Below, piece after piece: positions 16,142 to 24,723 of a stretch of 64,000 nt of DNA (the first letter of the stretch is position 1; every line of letters starts with the position of its first letter). Origin of the DNA: Tsuneonella aeria (lineage in GTDB: Bacteria > Pseudomonadota > Alphaproteobacteria > Sphingomonadales > Sphingomonadaceae); the NCBI RefSeq assembly GCF_009827495.1, contig NZ_WTZA01000001.1, positions 372,001 through 436,000 of the forward strand. Direction: 5' to 3'. The notes under the pieces were generated by a model. The model was not told the origin of the DNA and did no database searches. It was given only the letters and a program-made list of their open reading frames with translations. The translations under genes were made by a program, and so were the position numbers.

Positions 16142-17386
16142 ATGGGTCCGTTAAGCACGATAGAGAAGCTCGCCATCCTGGCCGACGCAGCGAAGTACGA
16201 TGCGTCGTGCGCTTCGTCCGGCACCACCAGGCGCAATTCCACTGGGGGGAAGGGGATCGGCTCGACCGAAGGCATGGGCATCTGCCACGCCTATGCGCCC
16301 GATGGCCGCTGCATCTCGCTGCTCAAGATTCTGCTGACCAATCACTGCATCTTCGACTGCCACTATTGCATCAACCGCAAGAGCTCGAACGTGCGCCGGG
16401 CGCGGTTCAGCCCGCAGGAGGTCGTGGACCTCACGCTCAGCTTCTACCGGCGCAATTATATCGAAGGGCTGTTCCTGTCCTCAGGCATCGTGAAATCGTC
16501 GAACCATACGATGGAACAGATGGTCGAAGTGGCGCGGATCCTGCGCGAAGAACACGATTTTCGCGGCTACATCCACCTGAAGACCATTCCGGAGGCGGAC
16601 CCCGAGCTGGTGCATCAGGCGGGGCTCTACGCCGACCGGGTGTCGATCAACGTGGAATTGCCGACCGATGCCGGTCTCGTCCGGCTCGCGCCCGACAAGG
16701 ATGCGCGCCAGATCGCAGGCGCCATGGGCAAGGTGAAAAGCGATATCGTCGAAACCCGCGACGCGCGAAAACGGTTCAGGCACGCGCCGCGCTTCGCCCC
16801 CGCGGGACAATCCACCCAGATGATCGTAGGTGCCGATGCGGCAACCGATGCGGATATCGTGAGCAAGGCGAGCCGGCTGTACGACAGCTTCCGCCTGCGC
16901 CGGGTCTATTACAGCGCGTTTTCGCCCATTCCCGATGCCAGCGCGGTGCTGCCGCTGAAGCGCCCGCCGCTGGTCCGCGAGCATCGCCTGTATCAGTCGG
17001 ACTGGTTGATGCGGTTCTACGGCTATCAGCCGGCGGAAGTCATGCAGGCGACCGAAGCGGACGGCAACCTGCCGCTCGACATCGACCCCAAGCTCGCCTG
17101 GGCGCTGAAGTTTCGCGAACGCTTTCCCGTGGACGTGAACCGTGCCGGGAAGGAGGCGCTGCTGCGCGTGCCGGGCCTGGGCGTGCGGGCGGTCGAACGG
17201 ATTCTCGCCAGCCGCCGCCACCGGACGATGCGGCTGGATGACGTAGCGCGGCTCACCGTCTCGATTGCCAAGGTACGGCCGTTCATCGTCACCGCCGACT
17301 GGCGGCCGGTCATGCTCACCGACCGCGCCGATCTTCGCGCGCTGCTGGCGCCGAAGACCGAGCAGCTTGAGCTGTTCGCGGCATGA
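16142..17386 (+). CDS. putative DNA modification/repair radical SAM protein (UDG-linked family)
   Basis: 414 residues. The radical SAM cluster motif CxxxCxxC is Cys69-Cys73-Cys76 in NHCIFDCHYCINRKSS. A second conserved N-terminal block, AAKYDASCASSGT, has Cys23. The C-terminus has a helix-hairpin-helix (VNRAGKEALLRVPGLGVRAVERIL), suggesting direct DNA contact. This is the COG4277/TIGR03916-like family, which travels with UdgX and DUF4130 proteins in bacteria; its chemistry is not established. The start is ATG 16142, which lies 2 nt after the LexA box and matches the expected family N-terminus (xxLSTxEKLxILADAAKYDASC). First gene of an apparent SOS unit with udgX and dnaE2. Confidence 0.88.
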   Translation: MGPLSTIEKLAILADAAKYDASCASSGTTRRNSTGGKGIGSTEGMGICHAYAPDGRCISLLKILLTNHCIFDCHYCINRKSSNVRRARFSPQEVVDLTLSFYRRNYIEGLFLSSGIVKSSNHTMEQMVEVARILREEHDFRGYIHLKTIPEADPELVHQAGLYADRVSINVELPTDAGLVRLAPDKDARQIAGAMGKVKSDIVETRDARKRFRHAPRFAPAGQSTQMIVGADAATDADIVSKASRLYDSFRLRRVYYSAFSPIPDASAVLPLKRPPLVREHRLYQSDWLMRFYGYQPAEVMQATEADGNLPLDIDPKLAWALKFRERFPVDVNRAGKEALLRVPGLGVRAVERILASRRHRTMRLDDVARLTVSIAKVRPFIVTADWRPVMLTDRADLRALLAPKTEQLELFAA

Positions 17387-17411
17387 GCCTGTGTTTTCGG
17401 CCTCGTTCGCC

Positions 17412-18851
17412 ATGAGCGCGCCCTTTCGCGACATGCGCCTGCCCGGCGCGTTCGGCGTCACGTTGCCCGAGCCCGATGACTTCGAGTTCTGGCGCGACCA
17501 GGCGCGCGCGCTGGTCCAGCGCGACGTGCCGCCCGACCGGGTTGCGTGGATCGAGCCGGGCGGCGCGGGGGACTTGTTCGCAGGCGGACGGCGCCGCCTT
17601 CCGAGTCCGGGCGCCGATGCCCCGCCGGTGCGCGCCAGCCGCGCGTTCGTCCAGTTGGCGAAGACGGCGATCTGCCATTCCGATCCCGAACGCTTTGCCC
17701 TGCTCTATCGTCTGTTGTGGCGAATGCAGGGCAGTCCGCGCCTGTTGGAAGACGGCGCCGATCCCGAAGTGCGCCGCCTGGACGAAATGGCGCGCGCGGT
17801 GCGCCGCGACATCCACAAGATGCGCGCCTTCGTCCGCTTCCGCCTGGTCGAAGGCGGGGATGGGGGCGCGGGCGAACATTACGTCGCCTGGTTCGAACCC
17901 GAACATCACATCCTGCGCGCCAACGCGGGGTTCTTCGTCCGCCGCTTCGCCAACATGACGTGGTCGATCCTCACCCCCAGGGGGTCGCTCCATTGGGATC
18001 GCGCCGTGCTGGAAGAAGGGCCGCCTGCGCAGCGTTCCGATGCGCCCGCGGGCGATCCCACGGAGGAGCTGTGGCGCAGATATTATGCATCGATCTTCAA
18101 TCCCGCGCGTTTGAAGGTCGGGGCGATGCTGAAGGAAATGCCCCGCAAATATTGGAAGAACATGCCCGAAGCGGCGCTCATTCCCGAGCTTGTCGCAGGG
18201 GCGCAATCGCGGGAGTCGCAGATGGTCGCCGCCGGCACGCTGGAGATGGGTGAACGGCCCACGTCGCTCTCCGCGATCGACAAGGCGATCCACGCCTGCC
18301 GGATGTGCCCGATCGGTCTGCTCGACAACCGGGCGGTGATGGGTGAAGGTCCGCGCGATGCGGCCCTGATGATCGTGGGCGAACAGCCAGGCGACCAGGA
18401 AGATCTCGCTGGCCGCCCGTTCGTGGGCCCGGCAGGGCAGCTGCTCGACCGGCACCTCGAACGCGCCGGGATCGACCGGCGCAGCGCCTACGTCACCAAC
18501 GCGGTCAAGCATTTCAAGTTCGTCCAGCGCGGCAAGCGGCGGCTGCACCAGACACCCACCGCCAAGGAAGTCGACATCTGCCGCTGGTGGCTCGAGGGGG
18601 AGCGCGAACTCGTCCAGCCCAGGCTGGTCCTCGCGATGGGGGCGAGCGCCGCGCGCGGCATGCTCGGCAAGACGGTGAGCATCTCGAAAGTGCGCGGGGC
18701 GCCGCATCCGCTGGAGGATGGGAGCGAACTGTGGGTCACCGCGCACCCGTCCTACCTGCTACGGCTCGATGGCCCGGCGCGCGAGGAACAATCGCGCCTG
18801 TTCGACGCCGATCTCGCCGCGGTGAAGGAACGGCTGGAGGAACTGACGTGA
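17412..18851 (+). CDS. udgX: DUF4130-UdgX fusion: uracil-DNA-crosslinking repair protein
   Basis: 479 residues, clearly two domains. Residues ~1-245 fit the SAM-associated DUF4130 / TIGR03915 type (FLRLLWRMQG-like core, then YYASIFNPARLKVGAMLKEMP). Residues ~270-479 are a family-4-like uracil-DNA glycosylase fold with GEQPGDQEDLAGRPFVGPAGQ, HPSYLLR and the UdgX-specific loop KRRLH (375-379). In characterised UdgX the His of this loop bonds covalently to the abasic sugar after uracil excision; His379 is that residue here. Cys296 and Cys299 (ACRMCPIG) are probable [4Fe-4S] ligands. Begins 25 nt after the radical SAM stop, so it is most likely in the same LexA-controlled transcript. Confidence 0.88.
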   Translation: MSAPFRDMRLPGAFGVTLPEPDDFEFWRDQARALVQRDVPPDRVAWIEPGGAGDLFAGGRRRLPSPGADAPPVRASRAFVQLAKTAICHSDPERFALLYRLLWRMQGSPRLLEDGADPEVRRLDEMARAVRRDIHKMRAFVRFRLVEGGDGGAGEHYVAWFEPEHHILRANAGFFVRRFANMTWSILTPRGSLHWDRAVLEEGPPAQRSDAPAGDPTEELWRRYYASIFNPARLKVGAMLKEMPRKYWKNMPEAALIPELVAGAQSRESQMVAAGTLEMGERPTSLSAIDKAIHACRMCPIGLLDNRAVMGEGPRDAALMIVGEQPGDQEDLAGRPFVGPAGQLLDRHLERAGIDRRSAYVTNAVKHFKFVQRGKRRLHQTPTAKEVDICRWWLEGERELVQPRLVLAMGASAARGMLGKTVSISKVRGAPHPLEDGSELWVTAHPSYLLRLDGPAREEQSRLFDADLAAVKERLEELT

Positions 18852-18870
18852 TCCGGCCGCCTTCCCCGAT

Positions 18871-18919
18871 CGTCATTCCCGCGCCTGCGGGGATGCCCGC
18901 ACCTTGATGAAGGCGGGCG
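18871..18919. repeat. small palindromic intergenic element between udgX and dnaE2
   Basis: CGTCATTCCCGCGCCTGCGG... contains the near-perfect arms ATTCCCGC/GCGGGGAT (18875-18894), followed by CCCGC ... GGCGGG (18896-18917). CGTCAYYCC-type palindromes are common dispersed intergenic elements in GC-rich alphaproteobacteria. It interrupts an otherwise continuous repair operon and could attenuate dnaE2 transcription, but has no T-tract. Confidence 0.4.
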
Positions 18920-18923
18920 CACG

Positions 18924-21900
18924 ATGCCCGAAAACGATTTCCAGATTCCCCGCCGGCGGATCGAAGCCGATCCCGACCTGATCGACGCGCCGCCGCGCGC
19001 GCCCTTCGTCGAACTGGGGGTGACAAGCTGCTTCTCGTTCCTGCGCGGTGCGTCGCTTCCCGTGGACCTGGTCGAACGCGCCTGGCGGCTTGGCTATGAC
19101 GCGGTCGGCATCGCGGACGCCAATTCGATGGCCGGGGTGGTTCGCATCCATGGCGCGGCGCGGACGCTCAAGCTCACGCCGGTCATCGGCTGCCGGATCG
19201 AGACGATCGAAGGGCTGGCGTTCCTGGCCTATCCCACCGATCGCGCGGCCTACGGACGATTGTGCCGGCTGATCTCGGCCGGGCGGATGCGCACGATCGA
19301 CGGCGAATGGCAGGACAAGGGCGCGTGCCACATATCGCTTCCGATGCTCGCCCAACATGCGGAAGGCGTGCAGCTTATCCTGTTGCCGCCGCGCGATCTG
19401 GCGGATGCGTTCACGATCCCGGTTGCGAACAACGTCGTTCCCTTGCGCCGCGCGGATTCGGCAACGGATCTGGCAGAGGACGCCGAGACGCGGAACGCGA
19501 TCGCGTTTGCCGACATCCTCCCCCACCTGACGCGGCAGTTCCCCACGCTGCGCCATCTTGCCGCCAGCTATCTTTATACCGGTGACGATATCGCGCGGAT
19601 CGACCGGCTCGATGCGCTCGCGAAGGCGAACGGTCTTGCGCTGCTCGCCACCAACGACGTGCATTATCACGTGCAGCAACAGCGCCCCTTGCACGACGTG
19701 ATGACAGCGATCCGGCACAAGACCACGGTGGCGGATACCGGCCACCTGCTCCATCCCAATGCCGAACGGCATCTCAAATCGCCAACCGAGATGGTCGCGC
19801 TGTTCGGCCGCTGGCCTCACGCCATCGCGGCATCGCGCGCGGTGGCCGATGCCTGCCGGTTCAGCCTCGAGGAACTGAAATACGAATACCCGAAGCGCGA
19901 TTACCCCCAGGGCATGACGTCGCAGGAATACCTGGTCGACCGGACGATGAAGGGGGCCGAATGGCGCTATCCAGACGGGATACCCCGGGCCGTTCGGGAC
20001 ACGCTTCAACGCGAATTCAGCGTGATCGGGAAGCTTTCGATCGCGCAGTATTTCCTGACCATCAAGGAAATCGTCGATTTCGCGCGCAGCCAGGATCCGC
20101 CCATCCTGTGCCAGGGACGCGGCAGCGCGGCCAATTCGGCGGTATGCTTCTGTCTCGGCATAACCGAGGTCGATCCGGCCGAGCATCAGTTGCTGTTCGA
20201 CCGTTTCCTGTCCGAGGAACGCAACGAACCGCCCGATATCGACGTCGATTTCGAACACGAACGGCGCGAGGAAGTGATCCAGTGGATTTATCGCACATAT
20301 GGCCGCCAGCACGCGGGCCTGTGCGCGACCGTGATCCACTACCGCCCCCGAATGGCGATACGCGAAGTCGGCAAGGCGATGGGGCTGAGCGAGGACGTGA
20401 CCGCTTCGCTCGCACGCACCGTGTGGGGCGGACACGGACGCGAGATCGACGAGGACCATGTCCGGCGCGAAACGGGGCTCGACTTGTCCGATCCCTATTT
20501 GCGGCGGGTTCTCAAGTTGACGAGGCAAATGATTGATATGCCACGGCATCTCAGTCAGCACGTCGGTGGTTTCATCCTCACCGACTGCCCGCTGGTCGAA
20601 ACCGTTCCCATCGGCAACGGCGCGATGCCCGATCGCAGCTTCATCGAATGGGACAAGGACGACATCGACGAACTGGGTATCTTCAAGGTCGATATCCTTG
20701 CGCTCGGCATGTTGAGCTGCATCCGCAAGGCACTCGAACTGGTCGGCACCCACCACGGCGTCTCCCACACGATGGCGACATTGCCGCAGGAGGAACCGGC
20801 GGTTTACGACATGCTGTGCGAAGGGGATTCGCTCGGCGTGTTCCAGGTGGAAAGCCGGGCGCAGATGAACATGCTGCCGCGTTTGCGTCCGCGCGAATTC
20901 TATGACCTCGTGGTGCAGGTGGCGATCGTGCGGCCGGGGCCGATCCAGGGCGACATGGTCCATCCTTATCTCAAGGCGCGGCGGGAACACCGGCAAGGAC
21001 GGACCGATTTCAATCTGCCGAGCCCATCGCCGGATCACGGCCCGGCCGACGAGCTTTCCTCGATCCTTGGCCGGACATACGGCGTCCCCATCTTCCAGGA
21101 ACAGGCGATGAAGATCGCCATCGACGCCGCCAAGTTCTCGAATGCCGATGCCAATCGCCTGCGCAAGGCGATGGCGACGTTCCGGTCGCGCGGCATGGTG
21201 AACGAACACCAGGACATGATGGTCGGCCGCATGATCGCGCGCGGTTACGATCCCGAATTCGCGCACAATTGCTTCAACCAGATCAAGGGCTTCGGCGAAT
21301 ACGGATTCCCCGAAAGCCACGCCGCCAGTTTCGCGCACCTGGTCTATGTGTCGAGCTGGCTCAAATGCCATTACCCGGCGGCATTCGCGGCGGCCTTGCT
21401 CAATTCCCAGCCGATGGGCTTCTATGCGCCTGCGCAGATCGTGCGCGATGCCGAAGAACACGGCGTCGTGGTGCTGCCGATCGACGTCAATCATTCGGAA
21501 TGGGATTGCACCTTGGAACCGGTGCCACACGCGTGCCCATCGCGTCCGCGCCCTCGCAAGAACGGGGAAAGATGGCGTCATGACGGCGGTTGGGGCCTGC
21601 GTCTCGGCTTGCGCCAGATCGACGGACTGCCCGAATTCGTCGCCGCCCGACTGGTCGCGGCGCGGGAAGCCGAAGGTCAGTTCCGCGATGTGCGGGACGT
21701 GCGCGATCGGGCCGGTATCGCTGCGGCCCATGTCGAAAGACTGGCCGCTGCCGATTGTTTCGGCTCGCTCGATCTGCCGCGGCGCCAGGCCTTGTGGAAC
21801 GCGCGTACCCTGGTGGGCGCGGGGGATCTGCCCCTGTTCGCCGCCGCGCGCGAACGCGAGGAAGGGGCCGAGCGCAAGGCAACACGGCTGCCCGCGATGA

Positions 21901-22523
21901 CGCTGGCCGAGGAAGTCGTCGCCGACTACCAGACTCACCGGCTGAGCCTGAAGGCGCATCCGCTGAGCTTCCTGCGCCCGTCGCTCACCGCCCGCGGGTT
22001 CGTCCGTGCCGATGACCTGCGGGACCGCAAGTTCCGTTCGATGGTGAATGTCGCGGGCGTGGTGCTGATTCGCCAGCGGCCGGGCAGCGCCAAGGGCGTG
22101 TGCTTCATCACGCTGGAGGACGAGACCGGGGTAATCAATCTCGTGGTCTGGCCCGACATGATGGAAAAATACCGCAAGGTCATCATGGGGGCCCGGCTGA
22201 TGGAGGTGCGCGGCAGGGTGGAGTACGATGACGAGGTAATCCACGTCATCGTGCACCACCTGACCGACGCCACGCACGCGCTTCATTGCCTGAGCGACGA
22301 ACTGATCAAGACGCCGATCGCGCGCGCGGACCACTGCAACAATCCGCTGCCCGCCAGGATCAGTCCTGCAGGCGAAGGGCGCGATGGCGCCGTGCCGACA
22401 GTCCCGCCGTGCGAACCGCCATCCCCCGGCAATCGCGATTGCGGCTTTACCGGCGGGCACCCACGCGATGCGCGGATCGTGCCGAAACTGTTGCCGCTGC
22501 CGCCCTCGCGCGATTTTCATTGA
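18924..22523 (+). CDS. dnaE2: error-prone DNA polymerase DnaE2
   Basis: 1199 residues. N-terminal PHP-like domain (FVELGVTSCFSFLRGASLP...), where the canonical metal-binding His pair of replicative DnaE is replaced, as in other DnaE2 proteins. The C-family polymerase active site is PDIDVDFE with Asp438, Asp440 and Asp442. Other blocks are CQGRGSAANSAVCFCLGI, FNQIKGFGEYGFPESHAASFA and a C-terminal OB-fold (VAGVVLIRQRPGSAKGVCFITLEDE). DnaE2 is the SOS-induced polymerase that, with ImuA and ImuB, causes damage-induced mutagenesis. It has no LexA box of its own; it follows udgX by 72 bp and is probably driven from the 16.1-kb LexA promoter. ATG 18924 gives the expected N-terminus. Confidence 0.95.
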   Translation: MPENDFQIPRRRIEADPDLIDAPPRAPFVELGVTSCFSFLRGASLPVDLVERAWRLGYDAVGIADANSMAGVVRIHGAARTLKLTPVIGCRIETIEGLAFLAYPTDRAAYGRLCRLISAGRMRTIDGEWQDKGACHISLPMLAQHAEGVQLILLPPRDLADAFTIPVANNVVPLRRADSATDLAEDAETRNAIAFADILPHLTRQFPTLRHLAASYLYTGDDIARIDRLDALAKANGLALLATNDVHYHVQQQRPLHDVMTAIRHKTTVADTGHLLHPNAERHLKSPTEMVALFGRWPHAIAASRAVADACRFSLEELKYEYPKRDYPQGMTSQEYLVDRTMKGAEWRYPDGIPRAVRDTLQREFSVIGKLSIAQYFLTIKEIVDFARSQDPPILCQGRGSAANSAVCFCLGITEVDPAEHQLLFDRFLSEERNEPPDIDVDFEHERREEVIQWIYRTYGRQHAGLCATVIHYRPRMAIREVGKAMGLSEDVTASLARTVWGGHGREIDEDHVRRETGLDLSDPYLRRVLKLTRQMIDMPRHLSQHVGGFILTDCPLVETVPIGNGAMPDRSFIEWDKDDIDELGIFKVDILALGMLSCIRKALELVGTHHGVSHTMATLPQEEPAVYDMLCEGDSLGVFQVESRAQMNMLPRLRPREFYDLVVQVAIVRPGPIQGDMVHPYLKARREHRQGRTDFNLPSPSPDHGPADELSSILGRTYGVPIFQEQAMKIAIDAAKFSNADANRLRKAMATFRSRGMVNEHQDMMVGRMIARGYDPEFAHNCFNQIKGFGEYGFPESHAASFAHLVYVSSWLKCHYPAAFAAALLNSQPMGFYAPAQIVRDAEEHGVVVLPIDVNHSEWDCTLEPVPHACPSRPRPRKNGERWRHDGGWGLRLGLRQIDGLPEFVAARLVAAREAEGQFRDVRDVRDRAGIAAAHVERLAAADCFGSLDLPRRQALWNARTLVGAGDLPLFAAAREREEGAERKATRLPAMTLAEEVVADYQTHRLSLKAHPLSFLRPSLTARGFVRADDLRDRKFRSMVNVAGVVLIRQRPGSAKGVCFITLEDETGVINLVVWPDMMEKYRKVIMGARLMEVRGRVEYDDEVIHVIVHHLTDATHALHCLSDELIKTPIARADHCNNPLPARISPAGEGRDGAVPTVPPCEPPSPGNRDCGFTGGHPRDARIVPKLLPLPPSRDFH

Positions 22524-22582
22524 GGGCCGGCGAAGGGCGGTGTCGCAGAAGAACAAGTCGTTCTCTGCGGCGTTGTCCCGGC

Positions 22583-23287
22583 ATGAAATTCAGCTGGTTC
22601 GACAGCCTGGCGATCGCCGCATTGATGCTGGGTGCCGTGCTCCTCGGCGCGAAAGCCTGGCTCGACGCCCATCCCGAACACAATCCGTGGGCGCCGCTCG
22701 ACTTGCGCGACCCGCTGGGCTGGGCGACGGCGCGCAAGCTCGCCGCCCTGCGCACGGACGGGCCAGCCTGCCGCGCCGTCCTGGAGCGGAGCGACGTGGC
22801 ATTCACTGCGCTCGATCCGGCGGGCGCGGGTGCATGTGCCCGGCCGGACCGGATCGTGGGAGATGATTTCCCGCTGGCCCCCGGCCGTCCTGTCACGACA
22901 TGCGCAGTGGCGGCTGCCTTCGCCCGGTGGGTGGAGAGCGGGGTGCGCCCCGCGGCGGAAGAAACGCTCGGCTCACCCCTGGACCGGATCGAGCATTACG
23001 GCACGTATTCCTGCCGTCGCCTCTATGGCCGGTCGAGCGGCGCTTGGAGCGAACACGCCACCGGCAACGCGATCGATATTGCGGCGTTCGTCACCGAAGA
23101 TGGGCAGCGCGTTTCGGTGCTGCGGGACTGGCCGGGCGATGGGGCCAAGGCCGCCTTTCTCCGCCGGGTGCGCGATCATGCCTGCGAAAGCTTTGGCACG
23201 GTGCTGAGCCCGAAATACAACGCCGCGCACGCCGATCATCTGCACCTGGATCAAGCCGCGCGGGGATTCGGCAGGGTCTGCCGGTAA
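22583..23287 (+). CDS. extensin-like family protein
   Basis: 234 residues. An N-terminal hydrophobic segment (~7-24) acts as a signal anchor or signal peptide. The conserved C-terminal part has paired Cys residues (GPACRAVL, GACARPD, TTCAVAAAF, YSCRRLYG, DHACESFG, RVCR) and GAWSEHATGNAIDIAAF followed by HADHLHLD. This is the extensin-like_C (PF06904) pattern; SEHATGNAIDI and DHLHLD resemble D-Ala-D-Ala metallopeptidase zinc motifs (H-x6-D and HxH), suggesting an envelope peptidoglycan-related hydrolase, though activity is unproven. ATG 22583 is chosen because the hydrophobic signal starts there. Lies 60 bp after dnaE2. Confidence 0.82.
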   Translation: MKFSWFDSLAIAALMLGAVLLGAKAWLDAHPEHNPWAPLDLRDPLGWATARKLAALRTDGPACRAVLERSDVAFTALDPAGAGACARPDRIVGDDFPLAPGRPVTTCAVAAAFARWVESGVRPAAEETLGSPLDRIEHYGTYSCRRLYGRSSGAWSEHATGNAIDIAAFVTEDGQRVSVLRDWPGDGAKAAFLRRVRDHACESFGTVLSPKYNAAHADHLHLDQAARGFGRVCR

Positions 23288-23296
23288 CCGGCCCGC

Positions 23297-23983
23297 TCAG
23301 GCTTCGAGGGAATATCCGGCGCTGCGCACCGTCCGCACGGGGTCTTTCGCGCCTTCCACGGCGATCGCCTGACGAAGCCGGCGAATGTGCACGTCGACCG
23401 TGCGCAGCTCGATCTCGCTTTCTGACCCCCATACGGCGTCGAGCAACTGGCTGCGGCTGAACACCCGGCCCGGGCTTTCCATCAGGAAGCGGAGCAGGCG
23501 GTACTCGGTGGGGCCCACGTGCAGGGCCTGTCCGCGGCGTGTGACGCGGTGGGCGACCGGGTCGAGCGCGATATCGCCCACCGAGATCGATTCCCCGGCC
23601 AGAGCCGGGCGGATGCGCCGCAGCACCGCTGCGACCCTGGCAAGCAGCTCGCGGGGTGAGAACGGTTTGGTCAGGTAATCATCGGCCCCCGTTTCGAGCC
23701 CGCGAATCTTGTCGTCTTCCGTTTCGCGCGCGGTGAGCATGATGATCGGCACGTGTGCCGTCGCCTTGTCGCGCCGCAGGCGGCGGCAGACCTCGATGCC
23801 ACTGGTGCCCTCGATCATCCAGTCGAGGATGACGAGATCGGGCGTATCCTCCGACGCGAGCAGGAGGGCCTCGTCCCCATCGGACGTGGCACGCACCGCG
23901 TACCCTTCGTTGGCGAAGCGGTATTCCAGCAGTTCAGCGAGAGCGGGGTCGTCTTCGACCAGGAGGAGCTTGGCGGCGGTCAT
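23297..23983 (-). CDS. phoB: phosphate regulon response regulator
   Basis: 228 residues, the standard PhoB length. Receiver domain with acidic pocket (LLVEDDPALAE), phospho-acceptor Asp in LVILDWMIEG and Lys in YLTKPFSPRELLAR. C-terminal OmpR/PhoB winged helix (GPTEYRLLRFLMESPGRVFSRSQLLDAVWG, VDVHIRRLRQAI). Phosphorylated by PhoR under phosphate limitation and binds Pho boxes, one of which is seen upstream of pstC (28186-28206). Last gene of the pstC-pstA-pstB-phoU-phoB series on this strand; 59 nt separate it from phoU. Confidence 0.95.
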   Translation of the reverse strand: MTAAKLLLVEDDPALAELLEYRFANEGYAVRATSDGDEALLLASEDTPDLVILDWMIEGTSGIEVCRRLRRDKATAHVPIIMLTARETEDDKIRGLETGADDYLTKPFSPRELLARVAAVLRRIRPALAGESISVGDIALDPVAHRVTRRGQALHVGPTEYRLLRFLMESPGRVFSRSQLLDAVWGSESEIELRTVDVHIRRLRQAIAVEGAKDPVRTVRSAGYSLEA

Positions 23984-24042
23984 GGTTTCACCTGCACACC
24001 AGAATTGTTACATCTTCACGACGGCGGAATGTCGTCGCCGCG

Positions 24043-24714
24043 TCAGAAATCCGCGTCCACGGGGTAAGCGCCTGTTGCGGCATAGTGCACCATCTCGGCC
24101 ACGTTGGTCGCGTGATCGCCGATCCGTTCCAGGTTGCGGGCGACGAACAGCAATTGCGCGGCAGAGCTGATGGTCGAAGGATTTTCAACCATGTGGCTGA
24201 CAAGGTTGCGGAAAATCGATTCGTAGAAATTGTCGACCTTCTCGTCGGTCGAGATGACCTCGCGGGCCAGCACGGCATCGCGCGCTGCATATGCGGTCAT
24301 CGCGTCGTGCACCATTTCCGCCGCGATCTCGCCCATCGCGGGCACGAGCGTCATCGGCCCGAATTTCTTGCGGTCCTCGATCGCCCGGCTCGCTTTCGCG
24401 ATGGCCTTGGAATAATCGCCGATCCGTTCCACGACGCCGGCGATCTTCAGGGCCGCGATCACCTCGCGCAAGTCGTCCGCCATCGGCGCGCGCAGCGCGA
24501 TGATGCGAACCGCGAGCTTGTCCACTTCGGACTCGAGCGCGTCGATCTTCTTGTCGTCCGCGATGATCCGCTCGGCCAGCGCGTCGTCGCCCTTGACCAG
24601 CGTGTCGATCGCGTTCTGCACCGCAACTTCGGCCATGCCCCCCATCTCGGCGATGAGGCCGCGCAGCCGGGTGATGTCGTCGTCGAACGCCTTGACGGTG
24701 TGGTCCATGCTCAT
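24043..24714 (-). CDS. phoU: phosphate signalling complex protein PhoU
   Basis: 223 residues. Two PhoU repeats are visible, each with the helical E/D-rich signature: MGGMAEVAVQNAID followed by IDALESEVDKLAVRIIA, and AAEMVHDAMTAY followed by VDNFYESIFRNLVSHM. Ends with RNLERIGDHATNVAEMVHY. PhoU bridges the Pst transporter and the kinase PhoR, keeping the regulon silent when phosphate is plentiful. Follows pstB by 9 nt and precedes phoB, as is usual. Confidence 0.95.
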   Translation of the reverse strand: MSMDHTVKAFDDDITRLRGLIAEMGGMAEVAVQNAIDTLVKGDDALAERIIADDKKIDALESEVDKLAVRIIALRAPMADDLREVIAALKIAGVVERIGDYSKAIAKASRAIEDRKKFGPMTLVPAMGEIAAEMVHDAMTAYAARDAVLAREVISTDEKVDNFYESIFRNLVSHMVENPSTISSAAQLLFVARNLERIGDHATNVAEMVHYAATGAYPVDADF

Positions 24715-24723
24715 GACCTGTTC

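Noticed and set aside
18800..18924. Separate LexA box before dnaE2
   Set aside because: GAAC and GTTC at ~18787-18804 are spaced N10 in opposite orientation inside udgX and do not fit GAAC-N7-GAAC.
18873..22556. 1227-codon open frame on the minus strand opposite dnaE2
   Set aside because: It is the shadow of dnaE2 in GC-rich DNA. The translation is rich in R, H, Q and D without any domain, while the plus strand encodes clear polymerase motifs.
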